64,000 nucleotides of DNA. Source: Echinostoma caproni (taxonomy: Eukaryota; Platyhelminthes; Trematoda; Plagiorchiida; Echinostomatidae). Made by a program: the position numbers and the translations under genes. Numbering within the stretch: the stretch's first letter is position 1; each line of letters begins with the position of its first letter. Positions 61,701 through 64,000 of this stretch are shown here, piece after piece. The notes below the pieces were generated by a model. That model did not search any database and was not told where the DNA came from. It was given only the letters and a program-made list of their open reading frames with translations. The stretch lies in assembly GCA_900618425.1 (NCBI GenBank), contig UZAN01039817.1, forward strand, positions 28,486 to 92,485. The letters are read 5' to 3'.

Positions 61701-64000
61701 TGATAAAAGTTCTCATGTAGTTTTTATANACATATTTAGGAAACTTGGTATTACCCAGTGCTTAATGAGTCAATTTGTCATCGCATGCACTATACCCCAT
61801 TAGCGGTATTGATCCTCATCACTGTTCAGGGTTTGTCTGCTCTGTCTAAATTATATTTAGATCCACTGGTATTTCTCGTAATGATCTTGTTCAGTTCGTG
61901 GTTCGTAAGCATGCGACCAGTTTACCAAACATTTGGAGGGGGACTAATACAGATCACTGTGTACGCAATGAAATCCTCGAGGCTGTACCTGATTACCATA
62001 CCCGTTACCGATTCAAAATTTTACTCTCCCGGTCATACGTATGGAATAATAGCATTATTTCTTTTTTATTTATTGAGCATTTCATTGGCGCACATTAGTT
62101 TCATTACATGCTTTCCATCTCGTTCGACAGATTGCTTCGATTCACTGTAATTTGTGAATTATCCTGAAAGTTCATCCACCAGGGTGTATAGAGTATTTCT
62201 TATTTTGACTGGGTGTATTCCTTCGCAGGGGAGATAATGAACCTATTGTCATCGGATCAACCGCACAGCGAACAGGTGTTGCGGTGTCTGTCTAAAGTAC
62301 ACTGAAAACCCCGGTTTGCTCTTTCTGATTTTCCTCAATGGTACAAATTCGTTGTACTCATAGAACCACGGACTGACAAACCTGGCGCGTGTAAGGTTAA
62401 GATAGGATTACAGTAACCCGCTTTATCGTAGCGTTTCAAGTGCATTCTTGCATCTACAGTTTGAATTGGAATAAATTTCAACCACATCTCTGATTCCTAA
62501 TAAAACGCTCGCCGTTCTACTGCTTTGTACCACCACTAGGTAGCACATGATTTCGTTACCCAAACTACAGTTTTACCACAAACTGGGTTGTCAAAAACAG
62601 GGCCTTAAAATAAATCGAGTCACCAGTCTGTGCATTTATTTTCGACGAGCCACGGACTATTCGCACGTTTTAATTGAATTCTGTCGTTTCCGATTGTTTA
62701 ATTTAGCTTAACCATATGTGCCTTAGGGTACGAGGTTCGAATTCCCTCAGGTTATCTTCTTCAGATTCGATGTCCCAATCCAGGAAGCCTGAGGCGACCT
62801 ATGTGAGCAAGTTTCTTGGCCAGAGCATGCATATACCCGTGCTAGATCTTACCTTGACGACCCTTCACTTTTCCCACCTATCAACTGCCTCGGCAAACAA
62901 AGCAAGCCAAGGCAATCTATTTTATGGCAAGCCGCTGCTCGCCGCGGTCACCCAACTTTAGTGGTATGCAGCTTCGACATCACTGGGATCAATACCACGC
63001 CAATAATAGCAGATACCTATGCGGTTCATCATCCCAATTTCCGAAGCATAGGTTTCGGGTTCCCATGTATGAGCAATAGTCCTTGTGTCTACGAGGTTTA
63101 CCTTTTCTGCTGTTATTCATACGATAAGGTATCATAGAAAAAGTCACCTGGCATGAATCGCAAACGTTTACGCATTATCTTGATATGATATTTTTGCTGT
63201 GCTCAGTTCTTCCAATCGACCATACACTCGGAAGCACTAAACTTGACTGTCTCATTTGAGTTCATCAGTAGTGCGTACACTCTGTCCCGTCCGGGCTTTG
63301 AGTTTCGGACCCATTGCATGGGATGTGTATGCCACTGCAAACCAGCTCATACCTGGGCTGAACCGAATTTCCAATTCATGCTTGTTCCGGTGTCGTCTTC
63401 ACTGATGCACAATCAGATCCACAGCAATGAAGGGAGACACAATTGATTATCTGTTGACATCAATAAGGGCGAAACTAGAGTCTAGTGCTTTTGAATGTAT
63501 GGTTAACTGGAAGAAGTGATGAACGTGAATGTGAAGATAAAGACTGAAGAATGATCAGTTCAAATCAATATCAGTTATTCCACACCCATACTCACAAGTA
63601 GCCGTGAGTTATTATGTCTTCCAACTCCAAAAATACCACTCTTAATCAATAAAATTATTCGAAGCAGAGCTGCTGTTTTAGGGTTTAAAGATTGAAATCA
63701 GACATGAACACTTACTCATACAGCTCTTTCAACTTTGCCTCTGCCTCCTGTGAGCGTAACTCTGCCTGCTCTCGAACCCGAACTTCATTGTTCAATGCCA
63801 CTTGCAAATTGGATCGTTCCATTTTGTTCACCTTGGACGATTTGCGTAGGCGCCAATCTAATGTGCTTTCTCCGGTCATACTCAACGCCGGACTATCCAA
63901 ACCCAACGAAGTAGTTTCATTAATCGAGGCAGTTGGTTGTGCACTCCCGTTCCAAGCGGTCTGGTAGTCACTCGTTGAAGTGGCAGTCATACTGTGCTCG
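21154..64000 (-). CDS. CDC42BP (MRCK/gek-like): MRCK/gek-type CDC42-binding kinase, 3' two thirds (gene span, 5'-partial)
   Basis: This is a spliced gene read from the right edge leftwards. MRCK kinases are Ser/Thr kinases of the DMPK/ROCK group; they bind GTP-CDC42 and phosphorylate myosin light-chain regulators to control actomyosin. That role is family knowledge; the kinase domain itself is outside the window. The sequence shows, in order, coiled coil, C1, PH, CNH, CRIB and a Ser-rich tail, which is the MRCK order and separates it from ROCK (no CNH or CRIB) and citron kinase (no CRIB). About 1150 codons are visible. All joins keep frame except one unresolved link between the coiled-coil exon at 55700 and the C1 exon. 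One exon is mostly lost in the 44198-44948 gap. Introns run from about 70 bp to 7.4 kb and carry LINE, PLE and SINE insertions on both strands. The individual exons are listed separately. Which MRCK paralogue it is cannot be decided here. Confidence 0.93.
21211..22416 (-). other. MRCK last intron
   Basis: This is intronic between the tail exons. An N occurs at 21922. No element was recognised. Confidence 0.6.
22417..22878 (-). CDS. MRCK exon: Ser/Thr/Pro-rich C-terminal tail
   Basis: This 462-bp, phase 0-0 exon runs from acceptor CACCCACTAG to donor GTGAGT. It encodes 154 residues rich in Ser, Pro, Thr and Arg, with a central VRSLSLRPIPKQKN. The SLSL core resembles the conserved KSLSLE motif near the end of vertebrate MRCK. 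One ambiguous base (22870) falls in a TCN Ser codon and does not change it. A 7.4-kb intron holding a near full-length LINE separates it from the CRIB exon. Confidence 0.8.
22879..25372 (-). other. MRCK intron, distal part
   Basis: A GT-rich run lies at about 24340-24356. Otherwise nothing was recognised. Confidence 0.6.
25373..25989. other. Assembly gap (617 N)
   Basis: This is a run of N directly followed by an AT dinucleotide tract (25990-26029), which probably caused the assembly break. Confidence 0.99.
25990..26029. repeat. (AT)20 microsatellite
   Basis: This is a pure AT dinucleotide repeat bordering the gap. Its true length is unknown. Confidence 0.95.
26675..27175 (-). repeat. Internal duplication within the CR1 copy
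   Basis: The block with GTTAGGGGATCTGTGTTTAT and GCATTCGAAGCACTTGGATA occurs twice (about 26695-26805 and 27090-27175). The segment between the two carries a different sequence, including the hammerhead-like motif at 26880-26940. Confidence 0.7.
26880..26940 (-). other. Hammerhead-like / PLE terminal-repeat motif
   Basis: The minus strand reads CCTGAAAAAGGCCAGTCCAA then GAGGGTCGAAACATCGTC. PLE terminal repeats typically contain CTGANGA, a short stem, GAAAC and a GTC, which is a minimal hammerhead ribozyme. Here the core CTGANGA is CTGAAAA, so if derived from one it is probably inactive. A short GGCC/GGTC stem can be drawn. Confidence 0.4.
27962..28420 (+). mobile_element. 5'-truncated LINE tail nested in the CR1 LINE, with target duplication
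   Basis: The repeat TATATTAGCTG (11 bp) lies at 27962-27972 and again at 28410-28420. Between them is a plus-strand LINE end: NRLRWLGHVLRVSDGRLPQR, then MTWRRGMKKYTEQLGRVGVS, RLPGWGPKDSETAWLETLKV, and a 3' end of GATGAT repeats. Removing the insert and one repeat restores the CR1 reading LAANITPERRNI on the other strand. It is a clean target-primed insertion. Confidence 0.88.
29770..30323 (-). other. MRCK intron next to CRIB exon
   Basis: Nothing was recognised apart from the LINE border at about 29765. Confidence 0.55.
30324..30848 (-). CDS. MRCK exon: post-CNH linker and CRIB (CDC42-binding) motif
   Basis: This 525-bp, phase 0-0 exon has acceptor TTTCTATTTTCAATGATAG and donor GTACGC. It starts KPRRFTLLTRDG, matching the basic K-RR-Y/F segment after the MRCK CNH. 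Codons 69-82 read ISGPSDFRHVGHLG (30603-30644), a full CRIB motif of the form I-S-x-P-x2-F-x-H-x2-H-x-G. The CRIB binds GTP-loaded CDC42/Rac (family knowledge). The rest is Pro/Gly/Ser-rich, then helical (RVARFKSVIEERYRAG), then low-complexity. Confidence 0.95.
30603..30644 (-). other. CRIB motif within MRCK
   Basis: This is ISGPSDFRHVGHLG. All consensus positions are kept: Ile-Ser, Pro, Phe, and both His residues that contact CDC42. It is the best single discriminator of MRCK from citron kinase. Confidence 0.93.
30849..33671 (-). other. MRCK intron between CNH and CRIB exons
   Basis: It holds a SINE at 31325-31520. The remainder (including open frames at 32277-32624) has no recognised similarity. 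A short GGAT run lies at about 32000. Confidence 0.55.
31325..31520 (+). repeat. tRNA-derived SINE, family 2 (plus-strand copy)
   Basis: It has a B-box-like AGTTCGAGCC (31365-31374), the body CCAAGTCCCGGGGCTTAGGT, and the 3' end CTGCTGTTCATAACACT followed by AATAAAAAAAAA. The A box is not evident. Just left of it, 31260-31325 looks like a second tRNA-like head on the minus strand (CCCGGTTCCAACCGC). Confidence 0.7.
33672..34198 (-). CDS. MRCK exon: end of CNH domain with Ser/Gly-rich insert
   Basis: This 527-bp exon enters in phase 1 (acceptor GCCTCTACCCTTCCAG) and leaves in phase 0 (donor GTGAGT). It begins CGVYVNTHRQRTRPDHLMWP, equivalent to the MRCK stretch with the invariant LMWPA. Strands PYLYVFTEAGLVVYEV and LWVSTLSGRLMRPLC follow. 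Between there and the conserved QRLIYLAG strand lies an insert of about 50 residues rich in Ser, Gly, Asn and Thr that vertebrate MRCK lacks. It ends with VCVRVR. Confidence 0.94.
34199..36119 (-). other. MRCK intron
   Basis: An open frame at 34612-34815 (-) follows a good acceptor (TTACTTACTCGCCTTTCAG) and encodes a hydrophobic segment, but no joining exon was found. Otherwise nothing was recognised. Confidence 0.45.
36120..37150 (+). mobile_element. Second LINE family (jockey/CR1-type RT), degenerate
   Basis: The plus strand shows LPLTWKQGIISPIHKGG with DPANYGPGTL (from a W-x-x-G-x-I-x-PI-K-G and NYRPVTL motif), then VVRGFLQGSVLGPQLFLVFI, NDVTDI and VFADDAKI. These are RT motifs 1-2, the PQGSVLGPLLF loop and the FADD catalytic site. 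The WKQG start and GSVLGP box differ from the CR1 copies here, so it is another clade. Frameshifts and stops are frequent. Confidence 0.82.
37217..37238. repeat. (ATT)n microsatellite
   Basis: About seven ATT units. Confidence 0.9.
37820..38210 (-). mobile_element. LINE C-terminal tail fragment (LPGWGP family)
   Basis: The minus strand reads HRLRWSGYVLRMSSDG, then SEAGSGWRKPK, and in the next frame GGQPKTWHEGMKSLIRRLAP followed by VRLPGWGPRDHSHRWLETPS. It is the longest tail copy in the window after the nested one, with one frameshift between the two blocks. Confidence 0.85.
38211..40221 (-). other. MRCK intron
   Basis: It contains a (GA)n run at about 38510-38530 and an open frame at 38551-38913 (-) with two hydrophobic segments but no recognised family. 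Nothing else. Confidence 0.45.
40222..40296 (-). CDS. MRCK exon: CNH domain, short blade
   Basis: This 75-bp, phase 1-1 exon has acceptor ATATCCTGCACAG and a weak donor, GTTTCC. It encodes AYQFECVDCVTVRYLPQVCL followed by MGFI. Joined to the next exon's CGVYVN it reproduces the MRCK pattern LLCF-N-x-x-GIY-x-D. The segment before it is about 12 residues shorter than in vertebrate MRCK, so another phase 1-1 exon could be missing between this and the CNH core exon. Confidence 0.72.
40420..40515 (+). repeat. Dispersed repeat shared with 37690-37745
   Basis: TTTACAACCATTAGCCACGC and TTTTCGTGCACTCTGGTTTT resemble TTACAACCAATAACCATGCA and CTTTCGTGCACCGGTTTTGG at 37697-37742. Both lie near other repeats; family unknown. 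Confidence 0.55.
40703..40764. repeat. Compound (TC)n(AC)n microsatellite
   Basis: About 18 TC units run straight into about 13 AC units. The tract ends 19 bp from the coding edge of the CNH core exon, inside the intron. Confidence 0.95.
40783..41112 (-). CDS. MRCK exon: CNH domain core
   Basis: This 330-bp, phase 1-1 exon has a strong acceptor (TTTTTTGTCTTCCAG) and a GTAAGT donor. Landmarks are KLSEPKTC, FICGMSRGNTVSLLCAAGRR, VWVYEIARVRGRHRRLREI, VQSIQFARGGDWLCIGCPSF and FALYNLWTDSPAQ. They correspond in order to conserved MRCK CNH strands, in which a KLSE-x-KxC motif precedes the CV/LC-A core. A compound microsatellite lies 19 bp into the following intron. Confidence 0.95.
41606..41689 (-). 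CDS. MRCK exon: CNH domain
   Basis: This 84-bp, phase 1-1 exon lies between acceptor TTCATTTACAG and donor GTGAGT. It encodes IVRRGDKKPVFQIEALAEEL followed by QMIVIIQ. It aligns with the MRCK segment in which a GD-x-K-K turn is followed by strands ending in a regulatory-loop Gly or Ser. Confidence 0.92.
41882..41944 (-). CDS. MRCK exon: CNH domain, first strands
   Basis: This 63-bp, phase 1-1 exon has a TGTTGCTTAG acceptor and a GTAAGT donor. It reads EDRILLGADDGLHVADIKHG. The pattern of a hydrophobic strand, then LGA/DDGL, then another strand is the start of a citron-homology beta-propeller blade. Confidence 0.93.
41945..44183 (-). other. MRCK intron
   Basis: No element or exon was recognised up to the donor at 44184-44189. 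A CA run lies at about 43935-43950. Confidence 0.5.
44190..44948 (-). CDS. MRCK exon largely inside an assembly gap (start of CNH)
   Basis: Only the last 8 bases (44190-44197) are known; they are followed by a consensus GTGAGT donor. In phase they give Val-Leu plus one base, and the next exon completes an Asp. The result, VLD-EDRILLGADDGLHV, aligns with the MRCK entry into the CNH domain. The upstream exon ends in phase 0 and the next enters in phase 1, so the missing part must hold the PH-CNH linker. The true right-hand boundary is unknown and lies in the Ns, or just beyond them up to the preceding exon. Confidence 0.7.
44198..44948. other. Assembly gap (751 N)
   Basis: This is a run of N. 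It hides most of an MRCK exon, because an exon end with a GTGAGT donor abuts its left side. Coding readings that span the Ns are meaningless. Confidence 0.99.
44949..45921 (-). other. MRCK intron
   Basis: A short (TATC)n run lies at 45352-45372. Otherwise nothing was recognised. Confidence 0.55.
45922..46062 (-). CDS. MRCK exon: PH domain C-terminal strand and helix
   Basis: This 141-bp, phase 0-0 exon runs from acceptor CATATGTAG to donor GTAATC. It reads VVLDSRLPSASLFLLFDNPN, then LAERWLRTMDDSARLVQRHM and RKIPDDE. The Trp in AERW is the invariant tryptophan of the PH C-terminal helix. It continues directly from DIPKILK of the preceding exon. Confidence 0.92.
46063..47643 (-). other. MRCK intron in PH domain
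   Basis: A stretch at about 47105-47165 carries GGTCGAAACATTGTGCGAC on the minus strand, similar to the hammerhead-like motif at 26880. Otherwise nothing was recognised. Confidence 0.5.
47644..47901 (-). CDS. MRCK exon: PH domain centre with Ser/Asn-rich insert
   Basis: This 258-bp, phase 0-0 exon lies between acceptor TTTCAATCTGCCAG and donor GTTAGT. The last 32 residues (VDMRSPGFSVSRVSDTDVIH, then AKRNDIPKILK) align well with the MRCK PH core. The first 54 or so residues are rich in Ser, Asn, Gly and Pro. They sit between two PH strands, where vertebrate MRCK has only a short loop. A Penelope-like element begins within roughly 130 bp upstream of the acceptor. Confidence 0.92.
48030..49100 (+). 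mobile_element. Penelope-like retroelement 3' part (RT palm + GIY-YIG)
   Basis: The plus strand reads YRLGSLFTDLFIAKLENTQL (compare SLFADLSMSKLEN in the minus copy at 10-12 kb) and YLDYVYHAI at the catalytic site, where PLEs have YVDD. Further on, in another frame, comes a GIY-YIG block at about 48750-48850: GTTYIGRTVRRLSERIGEHH, then SAWLNTGTIKSLTSAVVSH. It is 5'-truncated, with frameshifts. It lies antisense to the kinase gene within the intron just upstream of the PH-insert exon. Confidence 0.88.
49101..50627 (-). other. MRCK intron
   Basis: A tRNA-like remnant lies at 50374-50437; otherwise nothing was recognised. Confidence 0.5.
50374..50437 (-). repeat. tRNA-like remnant with closed acceptor-type stem
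   Basis: This is a 64-nt segment whose first seven bases (TTGTGGC on the minus strand) pair perfectly with the last seven (GCCACAA). Inside is a B-box-like AAGTTGAAACC and an A-box-like GGCTCAAACCGCGAGCA. It is too short and the T arm does not pair, so it is a decayed tRNA or SINE head. Confidence 0.45.
50628..50708 (-). CDS. MRCK exon: PH domain beta strands 1-3
   Basis: This 81-bp, phase 0-0 exon has a TTTGTAG acceptor and a GTGAGT donor. It encodes MPKVGGIKRGWTRHY followed by LFLSDMRLFIYD, the typical PH opening in which a GW pair is followed by two hydrophobic strands. It is closely similar to the MRCK PH domain. Confidence 0.93.
51152..51207 (-). CDS. MRCK exon: start of PH domain
   Basis: This 56-bp exon lies between the very good acceptor TTGTTTTCCCTCCCACAG and a GTTTGT donor. 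It reads TSLDGGCGLGTVLEGVVQ. This matches the MRCK segment in which a Gly-x-Gly-Thr motif and an EG pair open the PH domain just after C1. Phases agree on both sides (1 in, 0 out). Confidence 0.9.
51208..53272 (-). other. MRCK intron between C1 and PH exons
   Basis: A (CA)n run with CATA units lies at 51917-51955. Nothing else was recognised. Confidence 0.55.
53273..53606 (-). CDS. MRCK exon: C1 (phorbol-ester/DAG-type zinc) domain
   Basis: This 334-bp exon runs from acceptor CTCCTCCTTTAG to donor GTCAGT. After a Ser/Pro-rich lead it encodes a complete C1 domain. The spacing H-x12-C-x2-C-x13-C-x2-C-x4-H-x2-C-x7-C is met exactly, from HKFTLTTFTDPTKC to RQTAPNVC. The QG pair characteristic of C1 folds is present (RWQGVRC). 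In MRCK this domain binds membranes or diacylglycerol and contributes to autoinhibition (family knowledge). It exits in phase 1, giving a Gly codon with the next exon. Confidence 0.93.
53672..53730 (-). CDS. Doubtful 59-bp MRCK exon bridging to C1
   Basis: This segment would supply the missing phase change from 1 to 0. The acceptor is TTTTGTTGTTTTATAAG and the donor is GTAATA. It ends MSSLE and joins the next exon's MSKMDPDGS in frame across a 65-bp intron. The AAG acceptor and weak donor make it uncertain. A different segment at about 53837-53900, ending in a GTGAGT donor and reading FYDIRDIAYLAVIQEYED, is an alternative. It could also be an alternative first exon. Confidence 0.3.
54140..54385 (-). 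repeat. tRNA-derived SINE, family 2 (best copy)
   Basis: The minus strand starts with an A box TGACCCAGTGG (54361-54371) and B box GGTTCAAGCC (54309-54318). It continues through a body of about 150 bp and ends CTGTTCATCACACAAATGTG plus TAATAAAAAA. Head and tail agree with the copies at 18400 and 31325. Confidence 0.82.
54386..55699 (-). other. MRCK intron
   Basis: No exon could be proven here, although at least one short exon is needed between 55700 and 53606. Confidence 0.5.
55700..55735 (-). CDS. MRCK small exon after the coiled coil
   Basis: This 36-bp exon has a strong acceptor (CTCTCTTTCGTCTCTAG) and a GTGAGT donor. In phase it encodes ESGRLDQSQSTT, a polar linker. Its splice signals are among the best in this region. 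It exits in phase 1, whereas the next certain exon (C1) enters in phase 0, so at least one more short exon must lie between them. Confidence 0.6.
56500..56665 (-). mobile_element. LINE C-terminal tail fragment (LPGWGP family)
   Basis: The minus strand reads SKCSRLPAWGPKDCPVGLDK, then MAAKRRLWSSCYYSSGQNA. This parallels RLPGWGPKDSE..QQWRSCCYFLSDQNA in the copy at 27973-28410. Confidence 0.75.
56690..56709. repeat. (AT)10 microsatellite
   Basis: A TATATA run with no other context. Confidence 0.9.
57039..57500 (+). CDS. Unrecognised 153-codon ORF, PH-tail-like segment
   Basis: This ORF lies antisense to the kinase gene within an intron. From about residue 55 it reads DAADAAVLAERERWTNAIGS, resembling the C-terminal helix of a PH domain (acidic/basic helix, Trp, Ala-Ile). 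A polar stretch follows, with LQTRLMALDSRTIRLEKKR just before the stop. A long pyrimidine tract (57173-57195) precedes this, so the real exon may start near 57200. It could be an exon of a nested gene, a retrocopy fragment of a PH-domain protein (for example a lipid-transfer protein), or chance. I do not recognise the family. Confidence 0.35.
   Translation: MNRIIHNRYKEMSRGENRKTDYRYCLFGAKWSFERIATPTTIRILSLSFLHFLSIDAADAAVLAERERWTNAIGSFLNTNCVMSVGQYSQVVREIVQNSIHYRETGSQANLSTGVGVRQSYTNRTESRFDGACTLQTRLMALDSRTIRLEKKR
57501..59163 (-). other. MRCK intron
   Basis: Nothing was recognised apart from a G-rich run at 58563-58580. Confidence 0.5.
59164..59240 (-). CDS. MRCK exon: coiled coil continuation
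   Basis: This 77-bp exon lies between a pyrimidine-rich acceptor (TTCTCAG) and a GTACGT donor. In the phase left by the previous exon it reads D-QLKTKDMKIQEQERMLESL and then KDQLLE, a charged amphipathic helix that continues the coiled coil. It leaves one base (G) for the next exon. Phase agreement with both neighbours supports it. Confidence 0.82.
59430..60345 (+). mobile_element. CR1-like LINE RT C-terminal part, degenerate
   Basis: The plus strand reads YTSGLFISPLPVRHFEYADD (catalytic YADD), SDLSISVSNQSELAAHSTIL, MYLGITIESNLRCSLHTQ and, near the end, THTISDICQKTH-type C-terminal sequence. Stops and frameshifts are frequent. It lies antisense to the kinase gene, close to its coiled-coil exon at 59164-59240. 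Confidence 0.82.
60643..60783 (+). CDS. Candidate first exon of a small secreted protein
   Basis: The ATG is followed by MIVKTFFVIVAVLIGESKLQ, a good signal-peptide pattern (K, hydrophobic core, small residues). A hydrophilic Lys/Gln/Ser segment then runs to a consensus donor, GTG-GTAAGT, at 60783/60784. Without splicing the frame runs to 60900 (85 codons). It lies antisense within a kinase intron. No second exon, promoter or homology is identified, so chance is possible. Confidence 0.25.
61135..61262 (-). repeat. SINE family 2, truncated copy
   Basis: It keeps the body (CACGGGACTTGGAGTGGCGA on plus) and the 3' end CTGCTGTTCATCACGAAAAA on minus. The tRNA-like head is missing. Confidence 0.7.
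61480..62130 (+). mobile_element. CR1-like LINE C-terminal remnant
   Basis: The plus strand has PEATYVKHLGIILT (a KYLGI-type motif) and, after stops, NDLVQFVRKHATSLPNIWRG then YRFKILLSRSYVWN, consistent with the region after the palm in LINE RTs. Heavily decayed; one N at 61729. Confidence 0.5.
62715..62965 (-). mobile_element. LINE C-terminal tail fragment (LPGWGP family)
   Basis: The minus strand reads GKVKGRQGKI, a stop, then HGYMHALAKKLAHIGRLRLP and GLGHRI. This aligns with KGGQPKTWHEGMKSLIRRLA..RLPGWGPRD at 37.8 kb, though it is more diverged. Confidence 0.65.
62966..63715 (-). other. MRCK intron adjoining the first visible exon
   Basis: Nothing was recognised. Confidence 0.55.
63716..64000 (-). 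CDS. MRCK exon: coiled coil, 5' end beyond window
   Basis: This exon is open to the window edge, so its acceptor is not seen. It ends at a consensus GTAAGT donor, leaving two bases of a split codon. It encodes about 94 residues: first a Ser/Thr-rich stretch, then an alpha-helical segment with the pattern LQVALNNEVRVREQAELRS followed by EAEAKLKELY. That heptad-like pattern resembles the DMPK/MRCK C-terminal coiled coil used for oligomerisation. The next exon completes the split codon as Asp. Family assignment rests mainly on the downstream domains. Confidence 0.85.

Overview
The window is nuclear DNA from a eukaryote with intron-rich genes and abundant retroelements. A digenean trematode (flatworm) fits best. 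This rests on long introns with GT..AG borders, the gene architecture, and the mix of CR1-like LINEs, Penelope-like elements and tRNA-derived SINEs. No ribosomal or mitochondrial marker fixes the species. There are two assembly gaps (25373-25989 and 44198-44948) and several single ambiguous bases.

One gene dominates. From the right edge of the window down to about 21154, on the minus strand, lies the 3' two thirds of an MRCK-family kinase (CDC42-binding kinase; MRCK in vertebrates, genghis khan/gek in Drosophila). The kinase domain lies beyond the right edge. I could place 16 coding exons with consistent splice phase, plus one exon mostly inside a gap and one doubtful exon. In order they encode the C-terminal coiled coil (63716-64000, 59164-59240, 55700-55735), the C1 zinc domain (53273-53606), the PH domain (51152-51207, 50628-50708, 47644-47901, 45922-46062), the citron-homology (CNH) domain (gap exon, 41882-41944, 41606-41689, 40783-41112, 40222-40296, 33672-34198), the CRIB motif (30324-30848), a Ser-rich tail (22417-22878) and the stop codon (21154-21156). 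The domain order matches MRCK exactly. The fluke-type differences are low-complexity insertions in the PH and CNH domains.

The introns, and the 20 kb left of the gene, are a graveyard of mobile elements. CR1-like LINEs lie at 2196-2830 (-), 11960-13830 (+), 16285-17340 (+), 26200-29765 (-, near full length), 59430-60345 (+) and 61480-62130 (+). A second LINE family is at 36120-37150 (+). Five fragments share a LINE C-terminal tail (8625, 27973, 37820, 56500 and 62715); one is inserted inside the large CR1 copy with an 11-bp target duplication. Two Penelope-like elements with GIY-YIG endonuclease remnants lie at 9990-11900 (-) and about 48030-49100 (+). Two tRNA-derived SINE-like families are present, one embedded in a long fold-back element (14094-14790).

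I found no CRISPR, operon, rRNA or functional tRNA gene, and no clearly novel protein system. The observations most worth checking are the fold-back/tRNA composite element, the hammerhead-like motif next to the CR1 copy, the inserts in the kinase's PH and CNH domains, and a 153-residue ORF on the opposite strand at 57039-57500.
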